From Euclidia mi (taxonomy: Eukaryota > Arthropoda > Insecta > Lepidoptera > Erebidae): 64,000 nucleotides of DNA. The translations under genes were made by a program, and so were the position numbers. Shown in pieces: positions 43,986 to 55,416 of this stretch. Below the pieces are notes generated by a model. That model was given only the letters and a program-made list of their open reading frames with translations, had not been told where the DNA came from and ran no database searches. The stretch covers positions 47,358,486 through 47,422,485 of the forward strand of contig OX123192.2 of NCBI GenBank assembly GCA_944739405.2, given 5' to 3'. How positions within the stretch are numbered: position 1 is the stretch's first letter; every line of letters starts with the position of its first letter.

Positions 43986-44884
43986 TATCATGCTTCCAAA
44001 TGTCAGATACATTCAAATTATACTCAGACAAAGACAAACATACACGTGCTATTTACAGATGTAAAGGCGTATGAGCAGTTAATTTAATTCATACATAATA
44101 ATATCTTAACTACCTGACTTAACAGTCAGGTCGCTAAGAACGATGTTTTAGTAAAGTATAAGTAGGTAAAAACCAGTACATTCGAATCCAAGAATAGTAG
44201 GTGCCTTTACTTAAAATATGTCTAACTCTAAGCTTCCCCACAATAAAGTCTACATTTCTATTTTAATTGACACAATTCTTTTGAAGCCTTGTGCTATAAC
44301 ATTTTAAAAGGCTATGAATAATTTACAATTAGTTTTTAACTGCAGAAATTAGACAGAAACTCGAAATGTGTTATGCTACTAACAGCACTCAAAGCATAAC
44401 ACACCAACAAAGTAAACTAATGTTAGTAGAGGTCACCATTTGGATGGGTCACCGTTTGTTGTAGCATTTACCAGACACCAACCGTAATTTAGAGGTGTGT
44501 AAAGCAGTTAGAGTGTTAGCAAAACATTTTGGGGGCTTTCGGGAGATTTATTCAGTAAATAAATTAATCATACACTTGTGGCGGCAGCTACATACAACTT
44601 AAGCTATCTAGCCTACGAAGCCGAAGACAATAAACACAGTGACATCTAACAGACACGATGGAACTAAAATCCTAAATTGCACAAGCGGAGTTCTCACGCG
44701 CGATTACTATATACAAGTTCTAAAGTACTTCGGTCGGCCTGCAGTCCACTAGGCACGATCGCCTGGTCAAAGGATCCTCCCTCGAATTGGAAGAACACCC
44801 ACACCTTATTCCTTCATACACTGACACGAAAAAAGTAACTAGTTTTTCCTAAGCTGTGAAACAACTGGTGGGAATTGATTCATG
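43986..44884. other. Mostly unassigned span with a 5S-SINE scrap
   Basis: GAGGTCACCATTTGGATGGG at about 44431-44450, and the text after it, are a decayed relative of the 5S-headed SINE that follows. Otherwise AT-rich. Confidence 0.45.
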
Positions 44885-45108
44885 CGAGTGCAGTGAGACT
44901 TGGCTCGCCATTCGTAACAGATCGGCAAAGTTAAGCAACGTTTGCAAAGGTCACCACTTGGATGGGTGACCACGGTGTGGCATTTACATCTGAGCGCTAC
45001 CGTGCTTCGGAGGGCACTTAAAACTGTCGGTTTCGGTTCTTGTATCAGGATAAGAATCGTTAGACCATGTCGGAGGTCTTAGGGCGGTCTGAATACTCCG
45101 ACACTAGA
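44885..45108 (+). repeat. 5S rRNA-headed SINE
   Basis: AAAGTTAAGCAACG (5S box A region) and CACTTGGATGGGTGACC (box C region) occur at 5S rRNA spacing. This marks a SINE whose internal promoter derives from 5S RNA. The body has CTTCGGAGGGCAC and CTGTCGGTTTCGG, a domain shared with the tRNA-headed family 1 SINEs. It ends near ACACTAGAGTTGGCC without a GATGAT tail. Confidence 0.82.
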
Positions 45109-45678
45109 GTTGGCCACACACTTACACGAAAAACAAAACAAAGTAGTAGCATTTGTTATGAATTTCGCCTACGGTGTTAAAAATGCTGTACAAGCAACGG
45201 TCATCCAGATCAGAGGAATATTCGATTGCACGGACTGCGTACCTACTGTGATTTTTAAGCGGCCACCTCACTGTTTAGCTCTGTGTACAACGTTGCGAGG
45301 GCATTATTTTTGTGCTGCACAAATTGTTGTTTCAATTCTGTGTGTTGAATGTTTGTTAAGTCCACAGTGACACAGGATTTATTCGTGAGCGATACTAGTA
45401 GGTTTTAAATAAATAAGGCAAACTATCTGTGTTCAGATTTCACCAATATTTTTTATGAGATGTTACAATACTTCTGTGAGCATAACAAAACGTACGTTTA
45501 TTATAAGTGCTTGTCATTGACTTATATTCTTACGAAAGTACATATATATCGATGATGCCTGTGCTACATAATTATGTTCGTTTACATAGAAATTCGAAAT
45601 CTGTGCTCTGAAAGCATATTGCTAGTGTAATATTTTCTTGGATTACCGCGAATGTTTTGCAAATTAAATGTCTTAAAA
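45109..45678. other. Unassigned span upstream of a candidate exon
   Basis: AT-rich with a CG-containing patch at 45215-45310. If the exon at 45679 is real, this may hold its leader, but no initiator is convincing. Confidence 0.3.
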
Positions 45679-45768
45679 ATGGATCCTAAGCTGGAAGGGG
45701 AATGGGATTCTGTCAGCAGTCTAATAAAACCCAGGAAGAGCAAAGACACTAGAAACCATCAGGACACG
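45679..45768 (+). CDS. Candidate coding exon of unknown protein
   Basis: The ATG in TTAAAAATGG opens 30 codons (MDPKLEGEWDSVSSLIKPRK, then SKDTRNHQDT) and reaches CACG|GTGAGC, a usable donor in phase 0. Base composition is balanced, unlike the AT-rich flanks, which favours coding. The residues are hydrophilic with no signal peptide. If it joined the exon at 56953 it would use a different frame from the 7548 exon, so the two cannot share downstream coding. Alternatives are an ORF start of an unrecognised element or chance. Confidence 0.3.
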
Positions 45769-46577
45769 GTGAGCTCATTCTGCGTAGATAGTAACACCAG
45801 TAGCTGAACAATGTTCGAGCACTTTCAAATACCTTCTATATTTAAGACATGGACAAATGCCATCTCAGTACCTATTCCGTAACACTTCTGTAAAGTAGCC
45901 GAAACACCGGATTAAAATAATGATATAATGTCAGTAAAATCAATATATCATGATAAATCCCATAAATAGTACTTGAATTTCAATATCACTACTTCAAAAT
46001 AACTGCTACTTCAATGTACAAGTAGATAAATGGTGCATACAACGCTGAAAATAATAATAATGCGAATACAATGCCTATCATAGAGCATGCAAAATACAAA
46101 TATAGTCCAAATGTCCATTAACTCGTAAGCTAATCTCATTTAGTTTTAACCTCGAAGTTTTTGTATGAATACTCTACCTATAGCATTTATAATACCAATA
46201 TTGACCTTCGTATTTAGATATAATGGTCCCATTTAAATTTTATAAAATTATACAATATATTTCCATATAAATGTCCATCGGCTCGTTAACAAGTCTCATT
46301 TAGTCTAGTGGTCAGAAAGCCAGAACAGAAGTTCTATAAATTCCAACATTACCAAGCCAAGACTAACTTATGGATAAAAGTGTTAAACTTCGAGATACTC
46401 AGAATAGGACGAACAAATGACATGCGGTTGCGACGCAGACTTAATTGAGCAAGTTTTAACGATGAATTTAAGCGTAGTTGGGATATACAAGAACTTGTTG
46501 GGGGACAGAAAATAATGTCTATTCGTCTTCATAAGACTGTTGATCGTAATGTTAATACCGTTGGTTTTATGATATAG
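45769..46577. other. AT-rich span, nothing recognised
   Basis: No supported feature. Confidence 0.4.
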
Positions 46578-46815
46578 GTCATCATCATCGTCAGCCCATA
46601 ACAGTCCACTGCTGGACTAGGCCTCTCCTTTACAAGGAGGAATTGGCCTACTTTACCACGCTGGCCAAACGGATTGGTATAGGGTTTTTATCAAGTTTTC
46701 CTTCTCTTACAGTGCTGTTTTCTGCATAATTTGCTCCCTTTGTCGGCTCTTACGACACCAATGGGATGATATGGGGTGTTGACATTCGTATTCTTAATCC
46801 GTCACCACACATGAT
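46578..46815 (-). repeat. Retroposon 3' region
   Basis: The minus strand reads CCGTTTGGCCAGCGTGG, CCAATTCCTCCTTG, GAGGCCTAGTCCAGCAGTGG, GACGATGATGATG. Upstream is ACACCCCATATCATCCCATT. This is the fuller version of the tail at 27060 and 5569. Confidence 0.7.
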
Positions 46816-47059
46816 ACAGGTATTTAATTTACTGCACCAAGGAGGTAGTTTATTAGTAATATATTTACGCAACGTCTAGAAACTTCACACAGAAAATATT
46901 TTTACTTACATGACAATACATAGTGATACTGTTGACTGCTTCACTGACTTAACCTGACCTTTTAGTACCGACGTGTGGTCTGACAGACACTTTCAGGGTT
47001 CGGCAGTTTGAATTTCATATGTTACCGAAGACGTAATCCCTTGCGCTTCTTCAACTGAC

Positions 47060-47432
47060 CGAGGGTCTCTACCCTCGGGCAGTTGCCCAAAACGTTTGTG
47101 GAGAGTGTATCGGGTTCGAATCACGGCGCGCACCAATGACTTTTCGGAGTTATGTGCTTATTGAATTGATAATTATCGCTTATCCCGTGCCTCGGAGAGC
47201 ACGTTAAGCCGTCGGTCCCGGTTGTCATGAAGATCTTTGACAATTACAGTCAGTCAGTACCTTCTAATAAACTGACACTAGTCTAAACCATGGAATATCG
47301 CTATCCCTACAGGTTGCGGAGGTCAGACAGGCAGTCGCTCCGTGGAAAAGCTAATATTCAGCAAAATCCGGTAAGACTAGTAAGTGAACCCCAGATTGAA
47401 ACTGGGATAACGCTTAGAGGATGATGATGATG
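47060..47432 (+). repeat. tRNA-headed SINE, family 1, with altered head
   Basis: From GTATCGGGTTCGAATCACGG (box B) to GGATAACGCTTAGAGGATGATGATGATG it matches 61393-61764. The first 40 bases are replaced by unrelated sequence holding a small CCGAGGGT/ACCCTCGG hairpin, so box A is lost. Confidence 0.82.
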
Positions 47433-47660
47433 TGAATGTTATAAAATTGAAGAAGCCAGGTACTTCGGGCATAAAATGCGTAACCACAAACAAAAATATC
47501 AGTAAAAAAAATGTCAAACAAGGCTTCAAAATAAACACCACGAAGAAATTTTAGCGGAATGGCTAAATATGAGCTGAGAGTCTGACAGTAACGATGTCGA
47601 TCCAAATTTTGTTGTCTTGCAAAGTGACTATGATTCAGCATCTGAACAGGAAGGGTCTTA

Positions 47661-48110
47661 TGGCCGGCGCCGACTGACGGCACGGCATGCCGCGGGAAGC
47701 CGCAGCGCGTGGCGGCACGCCGTGGCATGCCGCGTCTTACCGAGGCGTCCAATTGACTGGAATTTAGTATCAATAGCACTGCACACAGCTTCTTGCTGAA
47801 GATGAAGAACGACAAATACAAACTGATATGTCGAAGAGAAAACAATTCTGGATACATTATTTATGAGAACAAGATTTACTAAAAGTGAATTCAGGAACTT
47901 ATTTACCTACTGATTACGTCGTGGGACACTGCGGGACGCTGTGACATGCCGCGGCATGCCGCGACGTGCCGCGACGGGCTGTGGTACGATTGTATCGAAA
48001 CAAAGTAATATGAATCCTAAACTCATTGAAATAAGAATAAAAATGACTTAATCAGTAAAAAAATCCTTTGCCATGCCGTGCCATGCCGCGACGTCAGTGC
48101 GCGCCGGCCT
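47661..48110. mobile_element. GC-rich PIF/Harbinger-type MITE (TTA target duplication)
   Basis: GGCCGGCGCCGACTGACG at the left and its inverted counterpart (ACGTCAGTGCGCGCCGGCC) at the right give imperfect terminal repeats extending through CGGCATG. TTA flanks both sides (47658-47660, 48111-48113). Near both ends the sequence is a chain of CATGCCGC-type units, with an AT-rich middle. Confidence 0.72.
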
Positions 48111-48113
48111 TTA

Positions 48114-48823
48114 CGGGGAAACATGTGTACCTACAATGCAGAAAACCTATCTGCAAGGAGTGATTATAAACTTTACTATACATACATGTTGGTACCTAGT
48201 GCTTCCGTAAAAGATGATTGATTAGGTGCTAAATTGTATTTTTTATGGTTTACGTAATTACTAATCATCAAGAAAAATTTATTGTTATGACAAAATACAG
48301 CTCAGTTGATAAATAATGATTAATAAAATGAAAGTGATTTTTCTCCCAAAGAATTAGGAGGTCTTAATGTGGAACTTTTTAATTAATTATAAATATTATA
48401 CCTGCTATATTTTCCTTTATTTATACAATAACTAGATATATAAACAATACTTACATGTATTTTTAGAAAAATATGAAACAACGTAATAATGTTTTTGGTT
48501 ATGAGAGCTGGTGGTCTGCCAGACCTCACGTCGGTGCTTATGTAACTAAAATAGCACTTCGGTACTTGAAGGTTAACATTATTTGACTATTATATTATAA
48601 AACGTATGTACTTAATAAGTAATCCAAAGTATTTGACAGTTGATTCTCTACATATATACCTTAGATTAAGATACGATTTTATCTGTATTTATTCTCATTA
48701 TGCATACATTAATAATTTTTGACACGCAGCTACTCATAAATCATTTTCATCATCATTTTAAACACAATTTACACTGTTGATAGTGTATTTTGTTTCGCCG
48801 TCCAAAAGTAGAAGAATGTGTTC
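48114..48823. other. AT-rich span, nothing recognised
   Basis: No supported feature. Confidence 0.4.
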
Positions 48824-48827
48824 TAAC

Positions 48828-48951
48828 TGTAGTGTGTGTCAAGCCTTCCTTTCTATATAATTAACATTACTTGTATAATAAGAAGCATTGTACGTTATTC
48901 ACTCGTACAACTAACATATTTTATTTAACGAACCAAATCCTAACAGTTGCA
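48828..48951 (+). repeat. LARD-like element 5' LTR
   Basis: 124 bp. Contains TATATAA at about 48856-48862, a possible TATA box for the element transcript. Confidence 0.88.
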
Positions 48952-48968
48952 TGGCGACCCTGCCAGTG
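48952..48968 (+). other. tRNA-Arg-type primer-binding site
   Basis: TGGCGACCCTGCCAGTG starts at the first base after the 5' LTR. The first eight bases match the TGGCGACC of gypsy-type tRNA-Arg primer sites. Confidence 0.75.
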
Positions 48969-49110
48969 TTGCCTTGCGGCAGTACTGAGTACGTGGCTTT
49001 TTTTAACGTTTTGATATTTGCCGTGAAAATATGAAAAAAATATAACAACGTTAACGTAAGATTTGAGATAAATAAGACTGATGGAGGTTTACCAAAATTA
49101 CGAAATTTAA

Positions 49111-49335
49111 TTGAGAGAGCGAGATGCGTGGTACTCTATGGCGAGGTTTCTTGAGTCGAGATTCCCTGAGACGAGATTCCCTGAGACGAGGTTACCTGAG
49201 GGTATTATGAGGATCTCTGATGCGAGTCTTCTGAGGATGCAGCCGCGAGATATGGATTTTGGCCTGTCGCGGGCCAAAACGTGGATGATACGCAAGGAGG
49301 ACGGACACGGATGGAACCGTGAAACGACTTGGTGA
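49111..49335 (+). CDS. Short leader ORF in the LARD-like element, possible gag remnant
   Basis: 74 residues, arginine- and glutamate-rich, with an internal repeat ESRFPETRFPETRLPE at about 14-29 caused by three copies of GAGATTCCCTGAGAC-type sequence. The balanced base composition stands out from the AT-rich rest of the element. No family is recognised. It sits where gag would start. Confidence 0.35.
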   Translation: MRERDAWYSMARFLESRFPETRFPETRLPEGIMRISDASLLRMQPRDMDFGLSRAKTWMIRKEDGHGWNRETTW

Positions 49336-49339
49336 CCTT

Positions 49340-50021
49340 TATGAACACAGTGTGTGAAATATGAGGTGACTTTCTTTTTTATATTCTCTATTGCCGCGGA
49401 AAATATTTTTATTCGTGTGTAGGTTTAAGTATTCATATATTTTGCGTTTTAGTATAGTTTTTGACGCAACTTTATTATATGTTTTACTACAATGTCAATT
49501 TCTAACTTTTTATGCAACAATGTTGACTGGTAATGTAGATTGTGCAAAAATGCCTGTTGATAAGTTATATTTAGTGAAATAGGGTATTTTTTTTTAGTAA
49601 CTTATTGCTTTCAATTTAATGTGTTTTATAAGTATCTGATTCTTATTAAATACATAATAGATTTTTTACCAGAAGTATGATAGTTATAGGTTATTAATTT
49701 AATAGGTCTTGAACACATTTTTAAACTTTTAAGACCTAAAGTTTCTGTTAACATTTTTATTATTATTTTATTTACTACTTGAAAAATGTAGACCTTTTTT
49801 TAGGTTTACTAATGTTTGCCATAATTTAAAATGCCATAATTTCATATGCCATACTGGTATTTGCCATAATTTCATTAGAAATAACGCTTCAGTTGTCATA
49901 ATCGTGCAATGACATAAAATGACTTTCACTAATTCCATTGGTCATAATCGATCAAGTGTCATAATAATTTAAATCCATAAATGTATTTGCTATAATTTTC
50001 GTTTTCAATAATCTAAAACAG
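49340..50021 (+). other. Non-coding interior of LARD-like element
   Basis: AT-rich. 49815-49990 contains several repeats of a short CCATAATTT / TGTCATAAT motif. No ORF. Confidence 0.5.
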
Positions 50022-50500
50022 CTTCAGTTTATTAAACTAGTGTGAAGAATGTGGACTAAGTTGACGGAGCCCTGCTTCGCAGGGCCCCTATTTTTGGATT
50101 AAGGGTCAAAAGAGAACCCTAACCTAACCTATCCGAGTCGGATTGCACTGAGTCGGGGTGTTAACAATAATTAATTCAACTTCAGTTTATTGAACTAGTG
50201 TGAAAAATGTGGACTAAGTTGACGGAGCCCTGCTTCGCAGGGCTCCTATTTTTGGGTCAAGGGTCAAAAGAGAACCCTAACCTAACCTATCCGAGTCGGA
50301 TTGCACTGAATCGGGGTGTTAACGATAATTAATTCAACTTCAGTTTATTAAACTAGCGTGAAGAATGTGGACTAAGTTGACAGAGCCCTGCTTCGCAGGG
50401 CTCCTATTTTTGGGTTAAGGGTCAAAAGAGAACCCTAACCTAACCTAACCTATCCGAGTTGGATTGCACTGAGTCGGGGTGTTAACGATAATAATTAATT
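50022..50500 (+). repeat. Three-copy 158-bp tandem repeat with hairpin and CCTAA motif
   Basis: Units begin CTTCAGTTTATT at about 50022, 50180 and 50338. Each holds the hairpin GGAGCCCTGC-TTC-GCAGGGCTCC (10-bp stem; copy 1 has one change at the end) followed by TATTTTTG. Each then has AACCCTAACCTAACCTAT and CCGAGTCGG. Copy 3 has one extra CCTAA. CCTAA is the complement of the insect telomere repeat TTAGG. Confidence 0.92.
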
Positions 50501-50543
50501 TCGACCTAACAATATTATGTATCATTTTCATTATTATATCAAA

Positions 50544-50750
50544 CTAGAGGACGCCAGCAGCTACGCCTGCATATTTTTTTAATTTACCCGTTTTGGCCGA
50601 TCCCGTGGGAATTTTGGGAAATCCCTTCTTAGTGCACCCCTGCGGTCCCTAATGAACATACATGCCAAATTTCAGCTTGTTGTGCCCAATAGTTTTGGCT
50701 GCAGCATGTCTGTCAGTCAGGCAGTAACGCAAAGATTTTATATATTAAGA
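50544..50750 (-). mobile_element. Short Helitron-like element, copy 3
   Basis: On the minus strand it runs TCTTAATATATAAAATC...GGCGTCCTCTAG, inserted between A and T, as in the copies at 10785 and 42992. It sits inside the LARD-like element. Confidence 0.88.
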
Positions 50751-51590
50751 TTTTATCACAAAAATTATCACTGTTGAGTTGTTAAGGCAAACGTTATTAG
50801 TATAAATGATAATAGTGCAAATAAATATTATGATCGGGGATGATTATGGCAAACAATATTAGTGCAAATGAATTTATGGAAAACGAGAGAATACCCTTTT
50901 TTTACCATAAAGTTATATAATAATATTTTGTTAGAAGGAATCATGTTTTATGTATGCATTCCAAAGATATTACGCATTTGGTGTACAATACGAAGAAGCG
51001 ATATATGATCCGTTAGCAATACAAGTTGTGCGCGCGGCTTTGCTGCTTGATTTTTTACAGTATCTATAGAGTACTAAGTCTAACTTCTTTTCAATTGAAC
51101 AATATGATTTTTTTATGATTCCTAACAAATTTACATTACATAAACTTAGATTAATTGCCGCACGTAATAGGTTCTTTCTATGTGTTTCCGACATAATATT
51201 AACATGTAAAGATTTTAGATTCTACGATATTTTTGTGTGATTTATTTCCGTTTCTCTTTTGTGATAGTGAAGAGTTATTTCATACTTTTACTATACTTTC
51301 TACTAAGTATTTAGTTTAGTTATAATAATAAGTTTGGTATCAAGTAGGTAGTGAGCTAGTACACGCTAATAAAGATGATACCTTTTTATAAAACTTGAGA
51401 CCTATGTCGCACTATCTCAGGCATGTTCATCGGAAAGTTTTGCCACCTGCAATTATAACTGCATAAGCAATATTCGCTTGTTAATTCTTATAATGAAATA
51501 TTATTTTATGTGCATACTATAATTGTTTTATAACACCTTATGAGACATGAAATTTTGTTAGAAATGTTTGATTTCGGCTCATCTGTAAAA
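50751..51590 (+). other. Non-coding interior of LARD-like element
   Basis: AT-rich. The minus-strand frame at 50970-51194 has no recognised features. Confidence 0.4.
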
Positions 51591-51709
51591 TCTATACTTA
51601 TAATAAAACTGTAGAGAGGTCAATTCTGTACATTGAATATATATTCAAAATTAATATTGGAGGATAAATGGTGATCGATACTGATGCCAAAAATGCAATC
51701 AGTTAATTT

Positions 51710-51754
<45 letters not shown>

Positions 51755-53590
51755 ATGTGCACGCATGGGTCAAAAACTACTAAAGGGATTTTAACCAAAC
51801 TTGGTACGATTGTAGTCCATACTCCTGGGCAGGTTATAGGCTATATAACTTAACGCTAAGACGCATAGGAGCTGAGCAGTAACGATAAATTTGAATCAAG
51901 TCGGATGAAAATGCGCTTTCGAGCTCTTAGCCTCGCATTCGTTGATCATTCATCAAAAATATGTAGTACAAAGATGATGGTTTTCAAAAGATCTACAAAA
52001 AACTCCTTAATAGTATATATCTATCTTTTATAAATTAGCCACAATAACGGGTTTAATCGTTAGGCATTTCTTCAAAGTGTATTAAATACATCAATATGTT
52101 GTATTTCACATAGATATATCTTTATCAAACTCCCATATTCAAAAAGTACACTTTAATATGTATATTATATTAAAAAAATATATAGAAATCGGTTTATAAA
52201 CACACAAGATATAGATGTGAAATTAAACTTCCAAATCTCGCCGCGCCAGTATGCGTACGGCTATACGGTTGATTTTTGTTTAACGCGTTGTCTATACATA
52301 TAATAAATCTGAAAGTGATCGATGTCCGTACATGGAAGATATTCAGAAGAAATCTATTTTAAGGGGTCTGCATTAAAGAAGAGAAGCCAAAAATATAATT
52401 ATTTAACTTTATTTTTGTCTGTTTGCCTTTGCGTTTGTGTACGCTAATTTAGGTTTCAGTTTTCATTGATGTATTGTAGTAAGCCCCACTTAGCATTTCA
52501 TGTTTGTTTTATACGAATCGGTTCATACCTAGATAAAAAAGTTGTGTCAAATTAAACATTTGTTCGGTTAAAATTTGTTCTATAAAAGTAACTCTTTAGT
52601 TGATGGTGGAAACTTAATGTATTATGATCAGTCAAATGTAGAATTACGAGGATTTAAACATTATAAGTAGGATATTTTCTATCATTTGGATCTTCCAATT
52701 TCAATTGAGCTTAAATCTGTATGATAAATTATATTAAATAGGGTTCAGCTTCGGCTGGACGTATTCGCACATGTACCTATATGTAAACAGTTTGAAGAGT
52801 GGCGAGTCATTTTATTTTACTGGATGGGGATAAACACTGGGATGGCATTGTCTGAAGCAAGTATAAGTAAAAGTCCACATCGATTACGCCATGGGTTTGA
52901 GATGCTGCATAGTTATGACATAAATATGTATGTATGTATGTATTACTCAATATGAACGACCACGACAACCGATACGAACCATCATTTAATTTTGCTGGTG
53001 TAAAAATGATCCCTCGAGACTTAGTGAAGAACAGCGTTTAATATAATTATGATCGTGTGTGTCGTAGCGTGGATAGTGATTTGAGAAAAATACTTTTTGT
53101 AGATGCTCCGGGTGGAACGGCAAGACTTTTCCTACCAAGGTGAAAGCAAAGGAACGAAGCTAAAGTAAGATTGTGCGAATACAAAATGACGAACCCATGG
53201 GCGGTATAACAGTACTTTTTCGTGGCGATTTTCGTTAGGCTCTGTCTGTTATACCACCCATAGAATATGAGACAAGAGAGGTGATAAAATTATAGCCTGT
53301 CTGAAGAGTTCATAACTATGGGATTATATGATCGCTATGCGTTTTGACATTAAATATGCGAGCATGATTATGAGGCAACGAACTGCACAGGAATTCTTTG
53401 ACCTTTTACTCGCGATTAGTAACTTCGCGGTATGGACTTGCACGAACAAGTGAAAGTCATTTGAGCTATTTTTAGGACATCTACACTATTCAATATAGGT
53501 ATTATATACAACTTAAAACATTTTGGGTATCAATTCTGTAGCCCAATGAAAAGACAAATTCCGCGCGAACGGAGTCGCGGGCACAGCTAG
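51591..53590 (+). mobile_element. 2-kb non-autonomous Helitron-like element
   Basis: Starts TCTATACTTATAATAAAACT and ends GAGTCGCGGGCACAGCTAG, between A (51590) and T (53591). A CCGCG...CGCGG hairpin lies 7 nt before the terminal CTAG, the usual Helitron 3' signal. The interior has a (GTCT)n tract at 51710-51752 and TTTTAACCAAACTTGGTACG. No Rep/helicase coding is present. Confidence 0.82.
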
Positions 53591-55289
53591 TAATTGAATA
53601 ATTTTATTATTAATTCGGTATTATACCTTCTTAGGTAACTGTATGTATTATGTTTTGATATGTTTAGCTATGGAGAAATATTCAATGTTTTCTTGAACGG
53701 AAAAACGAATGATATTATTATGACATGTGTGGTATTAAAAATCTTTTTGTCATTGTTATATGCAATTAGGTACCCTTAACCTTGACATGAGATGGAAATG
53801 TTGAAGTTTTTATTATTAAGTGTATTTTGTTACACGACGAAGGAATGAGTATGCTGATATGTTGGTTTGTGTTTGTTTAAGACAAATGTACTAAATAGAA
53901 AGGAATATTCAGTAAATAAGTTTTCGACAGCAATTGGACTGATCACCCAAAAGCGACGTTGCATTCATATGTACTGAAATATTCATTATAAATATGCTAA
54001 GTTGGTATATAGAATTGTTACTAAATGAATATGTATTGTTAAAAGTGGAATATTTAAAAGGTACACAAATGATAAAGATACATAAAGGGTTCAAGTCTTT
54101 CAATTTGATCATGGTGTAAACGAGATTTCTCTGTGAAAATTGTTAGAGGCCAAAGGAGTCTAAAGTCTTAAATTATGACCCTGTTTATAATAATTAACGT
54201 AGTATTGTTGACAAATATGAGAAATGTATCTTATAATGATAAAATAGAATAAGAAAGTCTGGCTAGGCGAAAATGTTAAAATGTGTACCAATATGACAAA
54301 ATGTGTGTACCAATGTTTGATTGAGAAGAAAAATAACATGACATTGTGTTATTGTGAAAAATAATATAGACTGGAATGATGATTTGTTGATATCATTTGA
54401 TTATTGATGTGTATGACAAACTAATACTGGTGGGAACATGTACCTACCTATACGATATTACGTGAATTAAAACGTATGCTTTTATGAAATAAAGATAGAA
54501 AGATTAATAAAATAATACGAAAATATGACCATCATGTGAAACTATAAAAAATTTATAATTATGTAAGATAGTGTATTTTTTAGTGTAGATTCGCTACAGT
54601 GCTTATAGCATTTTGCCACTTCTTTCTATTGCCATTTATATTAGGTGATAATAATAGAATAATAACTTTTATATTTATGTTGCAACACAAACAAACAAAA
54701 CGTTTTAAAATTCAAATATCTACTTATGTAATTTGTACCCCATCATGGATTTTTTTTAGTATCATAATGTTATTAAAATGAATTAGTGTTTTCTATTCAT
54801 ATTTTTTGTCTTGTTTTATATTGCTAATATTATTGAGTTAGATATATTTTTGTATTTTATAAACTCATTATAGCAGATGATATTAAGCTTTTATATTGCA
54901 ATTTTCATTGACTTATTTTAGTAAATTGTTTATTGTCATTTAATATTAATTTTTGTATCGTTTTTATTATACAGATTTCAAACATTCTCTTACTTACTTG
55001 ACTATTCAAAAGAACTTATAATTTGACTTACCTTTACTTGCATTATAGTGAGATATTATTAAGATTATTTTTATTGCAATTTATTGATACTGTCTTATTT
55101 TTTAGTAAACTCTTTCATGGCATATATTGAACTTTCTTTTTCTATTATTGTAATAATAAAGATTTAAAAAGTTCTGTTGTTTCTTTATTATTGAAATGAA
55201 CTTATACTTTAATCGTAAATTGTAATTAGAATTAAGCCTATTATATAAAAAAATGTAATCATATTTTTTATTTTAATAAAGGGGGGCGG
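53591..55289 (+). other. Non-coding interior of LARD-like element
   Basis: Very AT-rich with no frame of note, running to the polypurine tract at about 55278-55289. Confidence 0.5.
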
Positions 55290-55412
55290 TGTAGTGTGTG
55301 TCGCGCCTTCCTTCCTATATAATTAACATTACTTGTATAATAAGAAGCATTATACGTTATTCACTCGTACAACTAACATATTTTATTTAACTAACCAAAT
55401 CCCAACATTGCA
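55290..55412 (+). repeat. LARD-like element 3' LTR
   Basis: 123 bp, preceded by the purine run AAAGGGGGGCGG. Roughly 94 percent identical to the 5' LTR by eye. Confidence 0.88.
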
Positions 55413-55416
55413 TAAC

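Larger units (their letters stand above)
48828..55412 (+). mobile_element. Large non-coding Gypsy-type LTR element (LARD-like)
   Basis: LTRs of 124 and 123 bp (48828-48951, 55290-55412) start TGTAGTGTG and end TTGCA, differing at about seven positions. TAAC flanks both sides (48824-48827, 55413-55416), a 4-bp duplication as in Gypsy elements. TGGCGACCCTGCCAGTG directly follows the 5' LTR, a tRNA-Arg-type primer site like that of gypsy. AAAGGGGGGCGG precedes the 3' LTR as polypurine tract. The 6.3-kb interior has no gag or pol beyond one short frame. Removing the tandem array and two Helitrons still leaves about 3.7 kb without coding. It therefore resembles a large retrotransposon derivative replicated by another element. 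Confidence 0.88.

Noticed and set aside
44921..44976. Possible 5S rRNA gene
   Set aside because: Only the internal promoter region resembles 5S rRNA. It continues into a SINE body, and the 5S ends are missing.
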